Shown here one piece after another: positions 19,688-28,443 of a stretch of DNA of 64,000 nucleotides. The first letter of the stretch is position 1. Each line of letters starts with the position of its first letter. Source of the DNA: Spirochaetaceae bacterium (lineage in GTDB: Bacteria > Spirochaetota > Spirochaetia > Treponematales > Treponemataceae); NCBI GenBank assembly GCA_017416145.1, contig JAFQDD010000010.1, positions 1-64,000 of the forward strand. Reading direction: 5' to 3'. The position numbers were made by a program, and so were the translations under genes. Under the pieces are notes generated by a model, which was not told where the DNA came from, searched no databases, and saw nothing but the letters and a program-made list of their open reading frames with translations.

Positions 19688-21351
19688 ATTCCACTCCAAT
19701 CTGCAGGTGCTTGTTTAATTGAGATTCGTTCTAAGAAAACTTTTCCAACGTCTAGTTCACAAGTTTTGAACAAGGCTCTGGCTTGTTTCCAATCTCCATC
19801 ATAATAGGCTTGTAAACCTAACTGGAAAATCTCATATTTTCTAATAATTTCTTCATCAGCAGAAGAAACATCTATTGGGAAGAAGATTTTTTTGCCTTCT
19901 GTTTTGCCCTTTACTTGAACTGTGTCTATTTCAATAAACTTATAAGCGGATGTTGCAGTTTCTACTTCATTTTTTACATATTCTGAAACAATCACAGGAA
20001 TTTTATAAACTCGTGTTAAACCTTCCAACCGAGATGCAGAGTTTACATTATCACCAATTACAGTATTTGTCATATGTTCAGAAGACCCGATATTTCCATA
20101 GAAAACAGTTCCTCCATCTATACCAACACCAACATCTAGCAAAACCGCTTTGAAAACTTTTTCTTCTGATTCTGTAAGAGGCCGAGTTTCTTCGATTTCT
20201 TTTCGGCGGAAAATCAATTTTTCCCGTAATTCCGCAGTTACCCGAGTAATACTCCAAGCAGAACGTACAGCTTGAACAGATTTGTTATCTTGGAAATTGA
20301 AAGTTCCGTACATAGCCAAAACCGCATCCCCAATAATTGAACCGATAACGCCATCATCTTGGTGAATATTATGAATTACTTTGTCGTAGTGAATATTTAG
20401 CAAATTGATAATATCATTTCCCAGAGTTTCAGTCATATACGTAAAACCCTTGATATCAGAGAAAAGCATTGTTAATTCTCGTTGAGTTCCCTCAAGGCGG
20501 ATAATGTGGTCGCTATAAGCTTTGTTTACAACGTCCTTGGAGACAAACTTTTGGAAAATCCCAAGAAGATTGTTAATTGTTGCAGAAAGCGAGTTAAAAG
20601 AAGCTCCAAGGTATGTAATGTCATCATTGGAAGCCCCTGATAAATCAATAAGTTCCATACTTTGACTGGCTTGCATACGATAAAGACCTTCTGTGATTCG
20701 CTTAACATTACTTAAAATCTTGTTAAAAAGAACAAGCCCAATCCACAAAAAGATAACTGTAATAATACAAATAATTCCAGAAATCAATGCAAAGATTTTC
20801 ACAGTTGAACTGTTCATATCAGAAACTAATTCAGCTCGAAGAAAATAACATCGCCAATCTTCGTGATATTTGTAAACTCCAAGGAATTCCCCTCGTTGAG
20901 TATTAAAATAAATACTACCCTCTGTAATTCCATCTAGCCGTTTTTCATTCATTTCATAAAGAGCATCTGAATCCCAGAAAAAGTCCTCATTTTCCGAAGC
21001 ACTAGCAGAAAGCAAAAGTCGTCCACCAACTTCAACTCCCATAACCATACTGTTATTCTGTGAAAAACCCTTTTTTGCAGTATCAATTATGGAATTGATA
21101 GATTCGTCTTTATCTTGGGAATATTTATATATTTCGTATTGATTTGTAGCGGTTGTATAAATTTCTTTTAGTTGATTAACCAAGTTTTGATTTGTTAAAT
21201 TGATAATTTGCCGTTGATTTAACTGAAGATTTACGAAGTTTGTAAAAAAGTTTGAAAGCAAAAGAAGCACAATAAAAACAAGCAAAATTTTTGAGGATAT
21301 TGGAATAATGGGCGTATCTCCCACATACTGAAAAAACCGATTTCTTTTCAT
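19666..21351 (-). CDS. Class III adenylate/guanylate cyclase, membrane-bound
   Basis: Makes a cyclic nucleotide second messenger. One transmembrane helix at ~20-42 and a second at ~185-210 enclose an extracytoplasmic sensor domain of ~140 residues. A HAMP-like linker follows, then the catalytic domain from ~290: SDIKGFT and IGDAVLAMYG carry the two metal-binding Asp residues, and IGDNVNSASRLEG holds the transition-state Asn and Arg. All key residues are present, so it should be active, as a homodimer. Whether it makes cAMP or cGMP is not decided here. AAAGG precedes the ATG. It heads the leftward operon. Confidence 0.85.
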   Translation of the reverse strand: MKRNRFFQYVGDTPIIPISSKILLVFIVLLLLSNFFTNFVNLQLNQRQIINLTNQNLVNQLKEIYTTATNQYEIYKYSQDKDESINSIIDTAKKGFSQNNSMVMGVEVGGRLLLSASASENEDFFWDSDALYEMNEKRLDGITEGSIYFNTQRGEFLGVYKYHEDWRCYFLRAELVSDMNSSTVKIFALISGIICIITVIFLWIGLVLFNKILSNVKRITEGLYRMQASQSMELIDLSGASNDDITYLGASFNSLSATINNLLGIFQKFVSKDVVNKAYSDHIIRLEGTQRELTMLFSDIKGFTYMTETLGNDIINLLNIHYDKVIHNIHQDDGVIGSIIGDAVLAMYGTFNFQDNKSVQAVRSAWSITRVTAELREKLIFRRKEIEETRPLTESEEKVFKAVLLDVGVGIDGGTVFYGNIGSSEHMTNTVIGDNVNSASRLEGLTRVYKIPVIVSEYVKNEVETATSAYKFIEIDTVQVKGKTEGKKIFFPIDVSSADEEIIRKYEIFQLGLQAYYDGDWKQARALFKTCELDVGKVFLERISIKQAPADWSGIWTMTTK

Positions 21352-21379
21352 AGTAATACCTTTTATGATTTTAATAGGA

Positions 21380-21408
21380 TTGCTTTAAATTTTCAATAGA
21401 GTTATTCT
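21380..21408 (+). promoter_or_regulatory. murJ promoter, apparently leaderless
   Basis: TTGCTT at 21380-21385, a 17-base spacer, then TATTCT at 21403-21408. Transcription would start about seven bases on, at the murJ ATG itself. No Shine-Dalgarno sequence is visible before that ATG. Confidence 0.5.
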
Positions 21409-21415
21409 CTATATT

Positions 21416-23017
21416 ATGTCTAAAAAAAAGAATTTATTGCGTTCAGGTTTTAGCTTATCGATTTTGACTATGATGTCTCGAATTTTAGGATTGATTCGAG
21501 AAACGACAAAGGCTCATTTTTTGGGAACTAGCGATTTAGCAGATGCTTTTACATTTGCCTTTCAGCTCCCAAATCTATTTCGACGGCTTTTCGCAGAAAA
21601 TGCTATTTCCGTTGCTTTTATACCAACTTTTAGAAATAAACTGGAAGAGGAAAAATCTCAAACTGGAACATCTTTAGAAACACGACAATTTCTAAATTCC
21701 ACTTTTACAGTTGTTACTTTTTTGACCACTGTGGTTTGTGGACTTGGAATGATTTTTATTCCCTTTATTGCACCATTTTTTACAAAAAGTTCTGATCCAG
21801 TTTTTCTTGGAGAAATGTCCACTCTCACAAGAATTATGTTTCCCTATTTGATTTTTATATCTGTAGCGGCTTTTTTTCAAGGAATATTAAACGGCGTAAA
21901 CATTTTTAGTCCTTCTGGTTTTACGCCGATTTTGTTTAACTTGATAGTTATTACTTTTACCTATATTTTTGCTGGAAAAACTGCAAATCCTGCAAGAGCA
22001 ATGGCTTATGGCGTAGTTTTTGGAGGAATGATACAAGCTGGATTCCAACTTCCATTTGTATTAAAACAAGGTTTTAGAGTTAGTTTTACAGGATTAAAAA
22101 AAGCATTCACAAATCCTAATACTAAAACCGTAATGAAATTGATTGTGCCAACACTTTTTTCTATGGCAGCTTATCAATTAAACGATTTGGTTTCTATGGC
22201 TGTAGCTGGAAAAGCTGGTAGTGGAATCCAATCAAGTTTACAATATTCATTGAGACTTCAAGAATTAATTTTGGGAGTTTTTGCTGTAACAATCGGAACA
22301 GTTATTTTGCCAGAATTAACTTCCCATGCAAAAAACAAAGATTTTGAAAAGTTTAATAGCTTATTACAAAATGCAATCAAAATTATTGCCTTTATCACAA
22401 TTCCTATTACATTTTTCTCATTTGTAACGGGAGAAAACATAATTCGCTTGGTTTTTCAAAGCAAAAACTTTTCAGAAGAATCAGTGTTTTTAGTGAACAA
22501 CGCTTTTCAATATCACATTGTGGGATTGTTCTTTATTGCTTTGAATCGGATTTTATCTCCAGCTTTTTATGCTCAAAGCAACACAAAATCCCCAACTATC
22601 GCAGGAATAATCGGCTTTGCCGCAAATATTTTATTGGCTGTGATTTTGGCACCAATTTTCAAAGGTGGCGGAATCGCTTTTGCCCTTTCTTTTTCCAGCG
22701 GAATCAACACAGTTATGCTTTTTGTTTTTATGAAAAAAAGTGAAAATAAAAACATAAGTTCCTTGGTAAAAACCACAATTTTATATAGTTTTAAAATGGT
22801 GATTTTTTCTGTGATTGCCGTAATTCCAGTAATTTTATTAAAAAATCAGATTTTTGGATTATTTGCAAATCACAACCGAATTATTTCACAAGGGATTCCA
22901 ATTATTATTCTTGCCATCATATTTGGGATAATTGGCTTGGCATTGATGGTAATAACAAAGGATTCTCTCTTAAAAAACTTAATATTAACTTTGAAAAATA
23001 GAGGTAAGAAAAACTAA
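21416..23017 (+). CDS. murJ: Lipid II flippase MurJ
   Basis: Flips lipid II across the inner membrane for peptidoglycan synthesis (MVF/MATE-like fold). The 533-residue protein opens with the family signature MMSRILGLIRE, followed by FRRLFAENAISVAFIPTF, and has about 14 predicted transmembrane helices through to its end. Length is typical. No Shine-Dalgarno sequence precedes the ATG; a promoter positioned for a leaderless transcript lies directly upstream. The next gene, an M24 peptidase, starts two bases after its stop, so the two form an operon. Confidence 0.93.
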   Translation: MSKKKNLLRSGFSLSILTMMSRILGLIRETTKAHFLGTSDLADAFTFAFQLPNLFRRLFAENAISVAFIPTFRNKLEEEKSQTGTSLETRQFLNSTFTVVTFLTTVVCGLGMIFIPFIAPFFTKSSDPVFLGEMSTLTRIMFPYLIFISVAAFFQGILNGVNIFSPSGFTPILFNLIVITFTYIFAGKTANPARAMAYGVVFGGMIQAGFQLPFVLKQGFRVSFTGLKKAFTNPNTKTVMKLIVPTLFSMAAYQLNDLVSMAVAGKAGSGIQSSLQYSLRLQELILGVFAVTIGTVILPELTSHAKNKDFEKFNSLLQNAIKIIAFITIPITFFSFVTGENIIRLVFQSKNFSEESVFLVNNAFQYHIVGLFFIALNRILSPAFYAQSNTKSPTIAGIIGFAANILLAVILAPIFKGGGIAFALSFSSGINTVMLFVFMKKSENKNISSLVKTTILYSFKMVIFSVIAVIPVILLKNQIFGLFANHNRIISQGIPIIILAIIFGIIGLALMVITKDSLLKNLILTLKNRGKKN

Positions 23018-23019
23018 TT

Positions 23020-24183
23020 ATGACTGATTTTAATTTACAAAACCCTACACAGAATATAAATTTATCTGAAATTTACAAATTACGTCGGGCAAAGTTGGCA
23101 ACTTATTTATCAGAAAAAGGACTTGCCGCTGCGGTTTTTATCGATAATGAAGAACATCGCTGTCCATCTTTAAGATATTTCACAGGTCATCCAAGCGATG
23201 CAATTTTTGTTATCAATGTGGATGGAAAATGTATTCTTTCGCCCTGGGATGAAAATCTTGCAAAAGAAAGAGCTTATGTTAATAAAATCGAGCCTTTTAC
23301 TCGTTTTGAAAGAGACAATGTAAAAGCGATTTCTGCTTTACTAAAATTGTTAAAAGTTCCTCTTTCATCAAAAGTGGAAATTCCTTCTTCTACCACTTAT
23401 CCAAATTTTTTGCATTTTGTAGAAGGTTTGTCAAACTACGATATTCTATGCCGTGAAGAAGGCGTGGAGGATTTTGCCACAGCTTTACGAGCTGAAAAAG
23501 ATGAATATGAGCTTTTTTGCATAAAAAAAGCAGCAGCAATTACTGACAATCTAATTGATACAATCGAAGCAAAAATTTTAGACGGTTCAATCAAAACTGA
23601 AATGGACGCTGCCTTGCTGATTGAAAGGGAATGTCGCTCTCACGGCTGTGAAGGAACTGGTTTTGAAACATTGGCTGCAGGTCCTGCAAGAAGTTTTGCT
23701 ATCCATTGTTTTCCACCTTATACAAGTGGAGATTTCCCTGCTGAAGGTCTTTCTATTTTGGACTTTGGCGTAAAATACGAAGGTTATACCAGCGACGTTA
23801 CTCTCACAATTGCCAAGGGAACTCTTACAGAAGAACAAGAAGCTCAACTTGCTCTTGTAGAATCAGCATACAATCAAGCCTTACCACTTTATCAAAAAGA
23901 TTTACCAGTAAAAGGCCCAGCTATAAAAGTTGACAAGATTTTTGCAAAAGCAAAGCGTTTTATGCCCCATTCCCTTGGTCACGGAATCGGCCTTGAAGCT
24001 CACGAAGCCCCAGGCATTAGACTAAAATCTGCCCAAGAAGAAGTGTTCAAAGTTGGAATGGTAGCCACTTTGGAACCAGGTCTTTATGATGTAAAACTTG
24101 GAGGCTGTCGTCTTGAAAATGATATTTTGATTACGGAAAATGGACCAGAAGTTTTAACTCACGCAAGAATAATTCGCTGCTAA
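23020..24183 (+). CDS. M24 metallopeptidase (Xaa-Pro aminopeptidase family)
   Basis: Cytosolic dipeptidase or aminopeptidase acting on X-Pro bonds. It has an N-terminal creatinase-like domain (~15-140) and a pita-bread catalytic domain. All five metal ligands are visible: Asp in LDFGVKYEGYT, Asp in the following TSDVT, His in HSLGHGIGLEAHE, Glu in ATLEPGLYD and Glu in CRLENDILI. Length (387 residues) is slightly above the PepQ/YpdF type. It lies two bases after murJ, and a strong terminator follows the stop. Confidence 0.85.
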   Translation: MTDFNLQNPTQNINLSEIYKLRRAKLATYLSEKGLAAAVFIDNEEHRCPSLRYFTGHPSDAIFVINVDGKCILSPWDENLAKERAYVNKIEPFTRFERDNVKAISALLKLLKVPLSSKVEIPSSTTYPNFLHFVEGLSNYDILCREEGVEDFATALRAEKDEYELFCIKKAAAITDNLIDTIEAKILDGSIKTEMDAALLIERECRSHGCEGTGFETLAAGPARSFAIHCFPPYTSGDFPAEGLSILDFGVKYEGYTSDVTLTIAKGTLTEEQEAQLALVESAYNQALPLYQKDLPVKGPAIKVDKIFAKAKRFMPHSLGHGIGLEAHEAPGIRLKSAQEEVFKVGMVATLEPGLYDVKLGGCRLENDILITENGPEVLTHARIIRC

Positions 24184-24190
24184 AAGCAAA

Positions 24191-24231
24191 ATGGGTTGTA
24201 TTCACTTCAAAGCGAATACAACCCATTTTTT
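24191..24231. terminator. Bidirectional terminator between convergent genes
   Basis: Perfect 13-bp stem ATGGGTTGTATTC/GAATACAACCCAT with a 10-base loop, followed by a T run on the + strand and by TTTTGCTTTTA on the - strand. It separates the M24 peptidase gene from the convergent TPR gene. Confidence 0.88.
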
Positions 24232-26838
24232 CTATAATCGTTCTAAAACTTTTCCAGTTTCTCTAGTTAGGATAGCTGCTTGTTGTTGGTTTGGCAAAAA
24301 GGCTGCCAAAGATTGTAAGTATTCCATAGTTTTGCATAAAGCTTCTTTTTGGATTGGGAAAGTTTCAACCTCTCCAAAAATACTAGAATCACTAGATTTT
24401 TCTTCAACGGATTTTAGTAAACCAGCATTGCCAGAAAGTTTTTCGATAAGGTAATCCAATCGAAGTTTGTCTATGCTATTTGAAAAATCGGCTTGGATAT
24501 CCGCAGGAAGCCAACTACACAAGTTCCGCAAATCTTCAAACATCTTGGCGATTTCACAAAGAGGAGAATCTTCTGTTTTCTCGCTTTCTTCGGATTCAGT
24601 TTCCAACTCATTTTCAAGTTCCTTTTCAGTTTCTTCAAAAACTTCTTCCACAGTTTCCTGATTTTCCTCTACTTCTTCATTTTCAGCTTCTTCCAATTCT
24701 TCTTCAGAAGGTAATTCCTCATAGGAAATATCTTCTTCATAAGGAGAATCATCTTCCACCACAGGTTCTTCATCAAAAGTCAAATCAAGACTTTCTTCCG
24801 CTGGTTCTTCTGAAATCGGTTTTTTCTCAATAGTTGGAACAGAAGTCATTACTGGAACAATCATAGGATTTTGACGTGGCAAACCTTGAAAATTAGTAGC
24901 GTAATCATCCAATTTTAGTTCTTTTGGAGCCTCTGTAATCGGTTCTTCAAGAGCAATATCAACATTATCCTCTGCAAAAAAACCCTTGCCATCTACATCC
25001 ACAACAGAAGAATCCTCAGTAAATTGATAATCACCATCATTTACACCTTCAAAAGGATTGTAATATCCAGTTTCTCGTTCTGTTGGGGCATAATCAATTG
25101 GTAAATCTTCTGCAATTAGTTCATCGTAGGCATCTGTTTTTTTAGATTCTTCATCAACTTCTTCGATTTGGATAACCTCGTCTTGAAATTCTGAAAAATC
25201 AAGAGATTCGTTCATATCATAGGTGAATAAATCATCCAATTCCACATCAGAATCATCATAATTTTCCAATGAAATATCTGTATCAAGAAATAATGGTTCT
25301 GTTTCTAGTTCCAACTCTATAGGAGTTGATTCTAGATTTTTCACAGTTTCTTCGTATGCTTTCACAGAATCACTTATCATAGTTGGAGAAACAAATTCTG
25401 CACTATTGTTTAAAACATCAGTAATAATTCCCATTGCCTTTGAACTTGGACCCGTTTCTTGCCCAATTCTGGAGAAAGCCGCCAAAATCAAAGCATTTTC
25501 TGGTTCAATTTTCAAAATAGCTTGGTATGCTTTTAGTGCAGCCTCATAATCTTCTCTTTTCTCCGCAATGTATCCCAAAACTGAGAGTGCCTTTGTGTCA
25601 TTTGGTTTTAATTCCAAATATTTTGCCGTAAGATTCTGTGCTTGTTGATAATTGCCAATCTTACTGTGTTGTTCACCACAATCTCGCAAATAAGTTATGT
25701 AATTTGGATCTAAATTTTTAATCAAGCGATAACAACCCAATTCCTTTTTTGTTTCTCTAGAACGAATAAAAAACTGTGCCAAAAGATTTAAAACTTCTAC
25801 ATTTTCTGGCTCTTTTTTTCTTTCATTTTTTAAGAGATAGGCTGCTTCTTTTAGCTTATTTTGGAAAAGCAACAAAGAAATCTGTCGTCGAACAATATCT
25901 TTTTTATCTTTTGAAACGCTTTCAAGCTGTTTTAACATTGCAGTTGCTTCTGGATATCTTTCGAGGGTCTCATAAATTTTTGTAAGTCCATTTAATGTGT
26001 CGTAATTACAATCATTCAAAATGTAAGCTTTTTTGTATTCTTCTTCGGCCTCTGTTAAACACCGTTTTTTGAAAAACAGATTTCCTTTTTGCACTCTAAG
26101 TTTTTCGTTATTTGGAGTAATTTGAATCGCTGTATTCAAAACTTCTTCTGCTTTTTGAAAATTTCCTTGCTGTACCAAAAGTGCAGAGTATCCTTCCAAA
26201 GCTTCTACCCAACCCGGTTTTGTCCGAAGAGCATTTTCGTAGGAATTTATAGCATCATCGTATTTTTCAAGAGCAGCAAAACTTATTGCAGAATTAAAAT
26301 GCAAAATTGGGTGATTTGGGTCAATTTGTAGACCACGCCAATAGGTTTGTAAAGCTTTTTTAAACTCTCCTCGGGCAGCTTGAATTGTACCAAGGTGATT
26401 ATAAGCCAAAACGTCATTTGGATTTTCATCAATTACAGAGTAAAAACTTTCAGCCGCCGCATCATAATGGCCCATTTGTTTGTAAGTATGACCAAGATTG
26501 TAGTTTACTTCTCCTGTATTTATTCCAAGTTTTAGGGCGGCTTCCAAAACTTTTACAGATTCTTCGTATTTTCCAAGGCGGCGATAAATTCCACCAAGAT
26601 TATTCAAAGCATCAAAATTATTTTTATCAAAAGTAAGAACTTTTAAATATGGTTCTAGAGCTTTTTCATCTTGATTTGCCCGAACGTAACAAGTCCCAAG
26701 TTTTAGCAAAACATCTTTGTTATTTTCATCATCTTTTAAAACAGATTTGTACAATCTTGCTGCCAATGCAAAATCCCGTGAAAGCAAAGCTGTTTCCGCT
26801 CGTTCAAGAGTAAAATTTTTAATATTTCCATCGCTCAT
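24232..26838 (-). CDS. Large TPR protein with acidic C-terminal region
   Basis: An 868-residue protein without signal peptide. Residues ~10-480 contain roughly a dozen tandem TPR units, recognisable by repeats such as NLGGIYRRLGKYEESVKVLEAAL and HLGTIQAARGEFKKALQTYW. Residues ~520-780 are strongly acidic and low in complexity, and the last ~90 are helical. It probably acts as a cytosolic scaffold; no catalytic motif was seen. GGGG at suitable spacing precedes the ATG. It is transcribed towards the bidirectional terminator and lies 40 bases downstream of the LamG/FN3 gene on the same strand. Confidence 0.75.
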   Translation of the reverse strand: MSDGNIKNFTLERAETALLSRDFALAARLYKSVLKDDENNKDVLLKLGTCYVRANQDEKALEPYLKVLTFDKNNFDALNNLGGIYRRLGKYEESVKVLEAALKLGINTGEVNYNLGHTYKQMGHYDAAAESFYSVIDENPNDVLAYNHLGTIQAARGEFKKALQTYWRGLQIDPNHPILHFNSAISFAALEKYDDAINSYENALRTKPGWVEALEGYSALLVQQGNFQKAEEVLNTAIQITPNNEKLRVQKGNLFFKKRCLTEAEEEYKKAYILNDCNYDTLNGLTKIYETLERYPEATAMLKQLESVSKDKKDIVRRQISLLLFQNKLKEAAYLLKNERKKEPENVEVLNLLAQFFIRSRETKKELGCYRLIKNLDPNYITYLRDCGEQHSKIGNYQQAQNLTAKYLELKPNDTKALSVLGYIAEKREDYEAALKAYQAILKIEPENALILAAFSRIGQETGPSSKAMGIITDVLNNSAEFVSPTMISDSVKAYEETVKNLESTPIELELETEPLFLDTDISLENYDDSDVELDDLFTYDMNESLDFSEFQDEVIQIEEVDEESKKTDAYDELIAEDLPIDYAPTERETGYYNPFEGVNDGDYQFTEDSSVVDVDGKGFFAEDNVDIALEEPITEAPKELKLDDYATNFQGLPRQNPMIVPVMTSVPTIEKKPISEEPAEESLDLTFDEEPVVEDDSPYEEDISYEELPSEEELEEAENEEVEENQETVEEVFEETEKELENELETESEESEKTEDSPLCEIAKMFEDLRNLCSWLPADIQADFSNSIDKLRLDYLIEKLSGNAGLLKSVEEKSSDSSIFGEVETFPIQKEALCKTMEYLQSLAAFLPNQQQAAILTRETGKVLERL

Positions 26839-26878
26839 AATATTATCCCCATAAAATTCTATGATAAAATATTTTTAC

Positions 26879-28402
26879 TTACAATCTAGAAGAAGGTCGA
26901 GCATAAACTTCAGTGGATAAATCACCTTCTAAATTTGGATTTGTTAGTGGAAAAGCAGAAATCGCAAAATAGTAAATTCGTCCGTTTTCCAAACCAGTTA
27001 TTGTGAAATCCCCCTTTGAGTCAGGCACAAATATTGGAGAAGTTCCTTCTGTGGCCACAATTCCAAGATATTCCCCAGATTTTTCACCATAATAAATATA
27101 ATAACCCATTTTTGTACCATCACCAAATCCAGAAACTGATGCCCAAGAAAGAGTAACTTCTCCGTTTCCAGCTACAGCCTTTACCCGATATGGTGGCAAA
27201 GGAGGTTCTTCCACATCATAAAACAACTTAATTTCTGTAATATTTGGAGAAGTTTTGCCACCACCGTCTGGGTACAAATCTCCAGCAATTTGGAAATATG
27301 TTCCTTCTATAGAAACTTCTTCCCCAGGATTTATAGGTTCCCAAGTTGGATAATTTTCGTTCCAATTAAAACAGTTTTCTCCACTGCGGATAAAATATTC
27401 AATCTCAGTTTGACTTGGTACATTTTCCACAACTTCTATTTTTGAAAGAGTTGCTCCTGTTTCAGAAAGACAGATAGGGTCGCTTATAAAACGACCTCCA
27501 GTGCCAAGATATTTTTCATCTAAGGTTGACAGATTTTCAGCAGAACGAGAAATGCAAAACTCGTCAATAAAGCCAGAAAAACTTGGAGCAATTTCTAACA
27601 AAGCTGGAACTCCAAGATGAGGCAAACAAACTTCGCTTCTTTCTTTTCCAGTTTTTGTTACATAACACAAATCTTCTACCCGACCGTCCACAGTGTATTC
27701 AATAAGGCCAGTGTCAGAATCAAAAGTTACTTGATGATAAGCCCATTTTTTTGGAATTAAAGCAGATTGTCCTTGTAAAATAATTTCTGTATTTGGATTT
27801 TGCAAAAAATCATATTCTGTAGCATCAAGATTAAAATCAAAGAAATTTGTAAAATTCCACAAAAGTCTATTGTTGTGAACTTCCACCACAATCATTTGAT
27901 ACAAAGAATAATTCGCAATATCTCGAGAAGAATTCCAAGAAAGTACGATTTCACCGCTTTCTGCAGTTAGAGGATTTAAATAAAATCCAATTGTAAAAGA
28001 ACCAACAAGCCCCGTACTTCCAAAAATTGAGTTCCATTCTCCAGAAAGAGTTAAGCCCTTTGTATCCCCAGAAAAAGAAGCTGCTCTCTTTCCTCTAGCA
28101 CTTTTGCTTGTTTTTTCCGACAAATCTGAAATTATAGCGTAATTTCCAGTTACATCCGTTGTGAAATGATTTTCAAAATCCAAAAGTAAATCTGTTTCAT
28201 AATCTTGGATAATACTTGCATTCTCGATTTCTAAAGCTTCATATCCATAGCGACCAGAAGTTGTGGTTACATTTCGGCGGTCAGACACAGCGTTCCAGCC
28301 ATTTTTTCCACCAAGAGTAAAAACTTTTTCATCACTTGCAAAAAGTGAGTGAATCGGCATAATAAATATTAGAAGTACTACAAGAAAAGTGTATTTTTTC
28401 AT
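26879..28402 (-). CDS. Secreted LamG-like/fibronectin type III protein
   Basis: A 507-residue protein with signal peptide (MKKYTFLVVLLIFIMPIHSLFA). Residues ~120-290 resemble a concanavalin/LamG beta-sandwich (GSFTIGFYLNPLTAESGEIV, KKWAYHQVTFD, GFIDEFCISR). The last ~95 residues resemble an FN3 domain (PPYRVKAVAGNGEVTLSWASV and FAISAFPL near its end). It is likely an exported or surface protein that binds carbohydrate or protein; no catalytic site was seen. No Shine-Dalgarno sequence is visible; TACAAT lies eight bases before the ATG. It is divergent from uvrC, with only 41 bases between starts. Confidence 0.65.
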   Translation of the reverse strand: MKKYTFLVVLLIFIMPIHSLFASDEKVFTLGGKNGWNAVSDRRNVTTTSGRYGYEALEIENASIIQDYETDLLLDFENHFTTDVTGNYAIISDLSEKTSKSARGKRAASFSGDTKGLTLSGEWNSIFGSTGLVGSFTIGFYLNPLTAESGEIVLSWNSSRDIANYSLYQMIVVEVHNNRLLWNFTNFFDFNLDATEYDFLQNPNTEIILQGQSALIPKKWAYHQVTFDSDTGLIEYTVDGRVEDLCYVTKTGKERSEVCLPHLGVPALLEIAPSFSGFIDEFCISRSAENLSTLDEKYLGTGGRFISDPICLSETGATLSKIEVVENVPSQTEIEYFIRSGENCFNWNENYPTWEPINPGEEVSIEGTYFQIAGDLYPDGGGKTSPNITEIKLFYDVEEPPLPPYRVKAVAGNGEVTLSWASVSGFGDGTKMGYYIYYGEKSGEYLGIVATEGTSPIFVPDSKGDFTITGLENGRIYYFAISAFPLTNPNLEGDLSTEVYARPSSRL

Positions 28403-28443
28403 ATCTTAAAATTGTAAAAGGGTTTTATCTATAGGATTTTAAC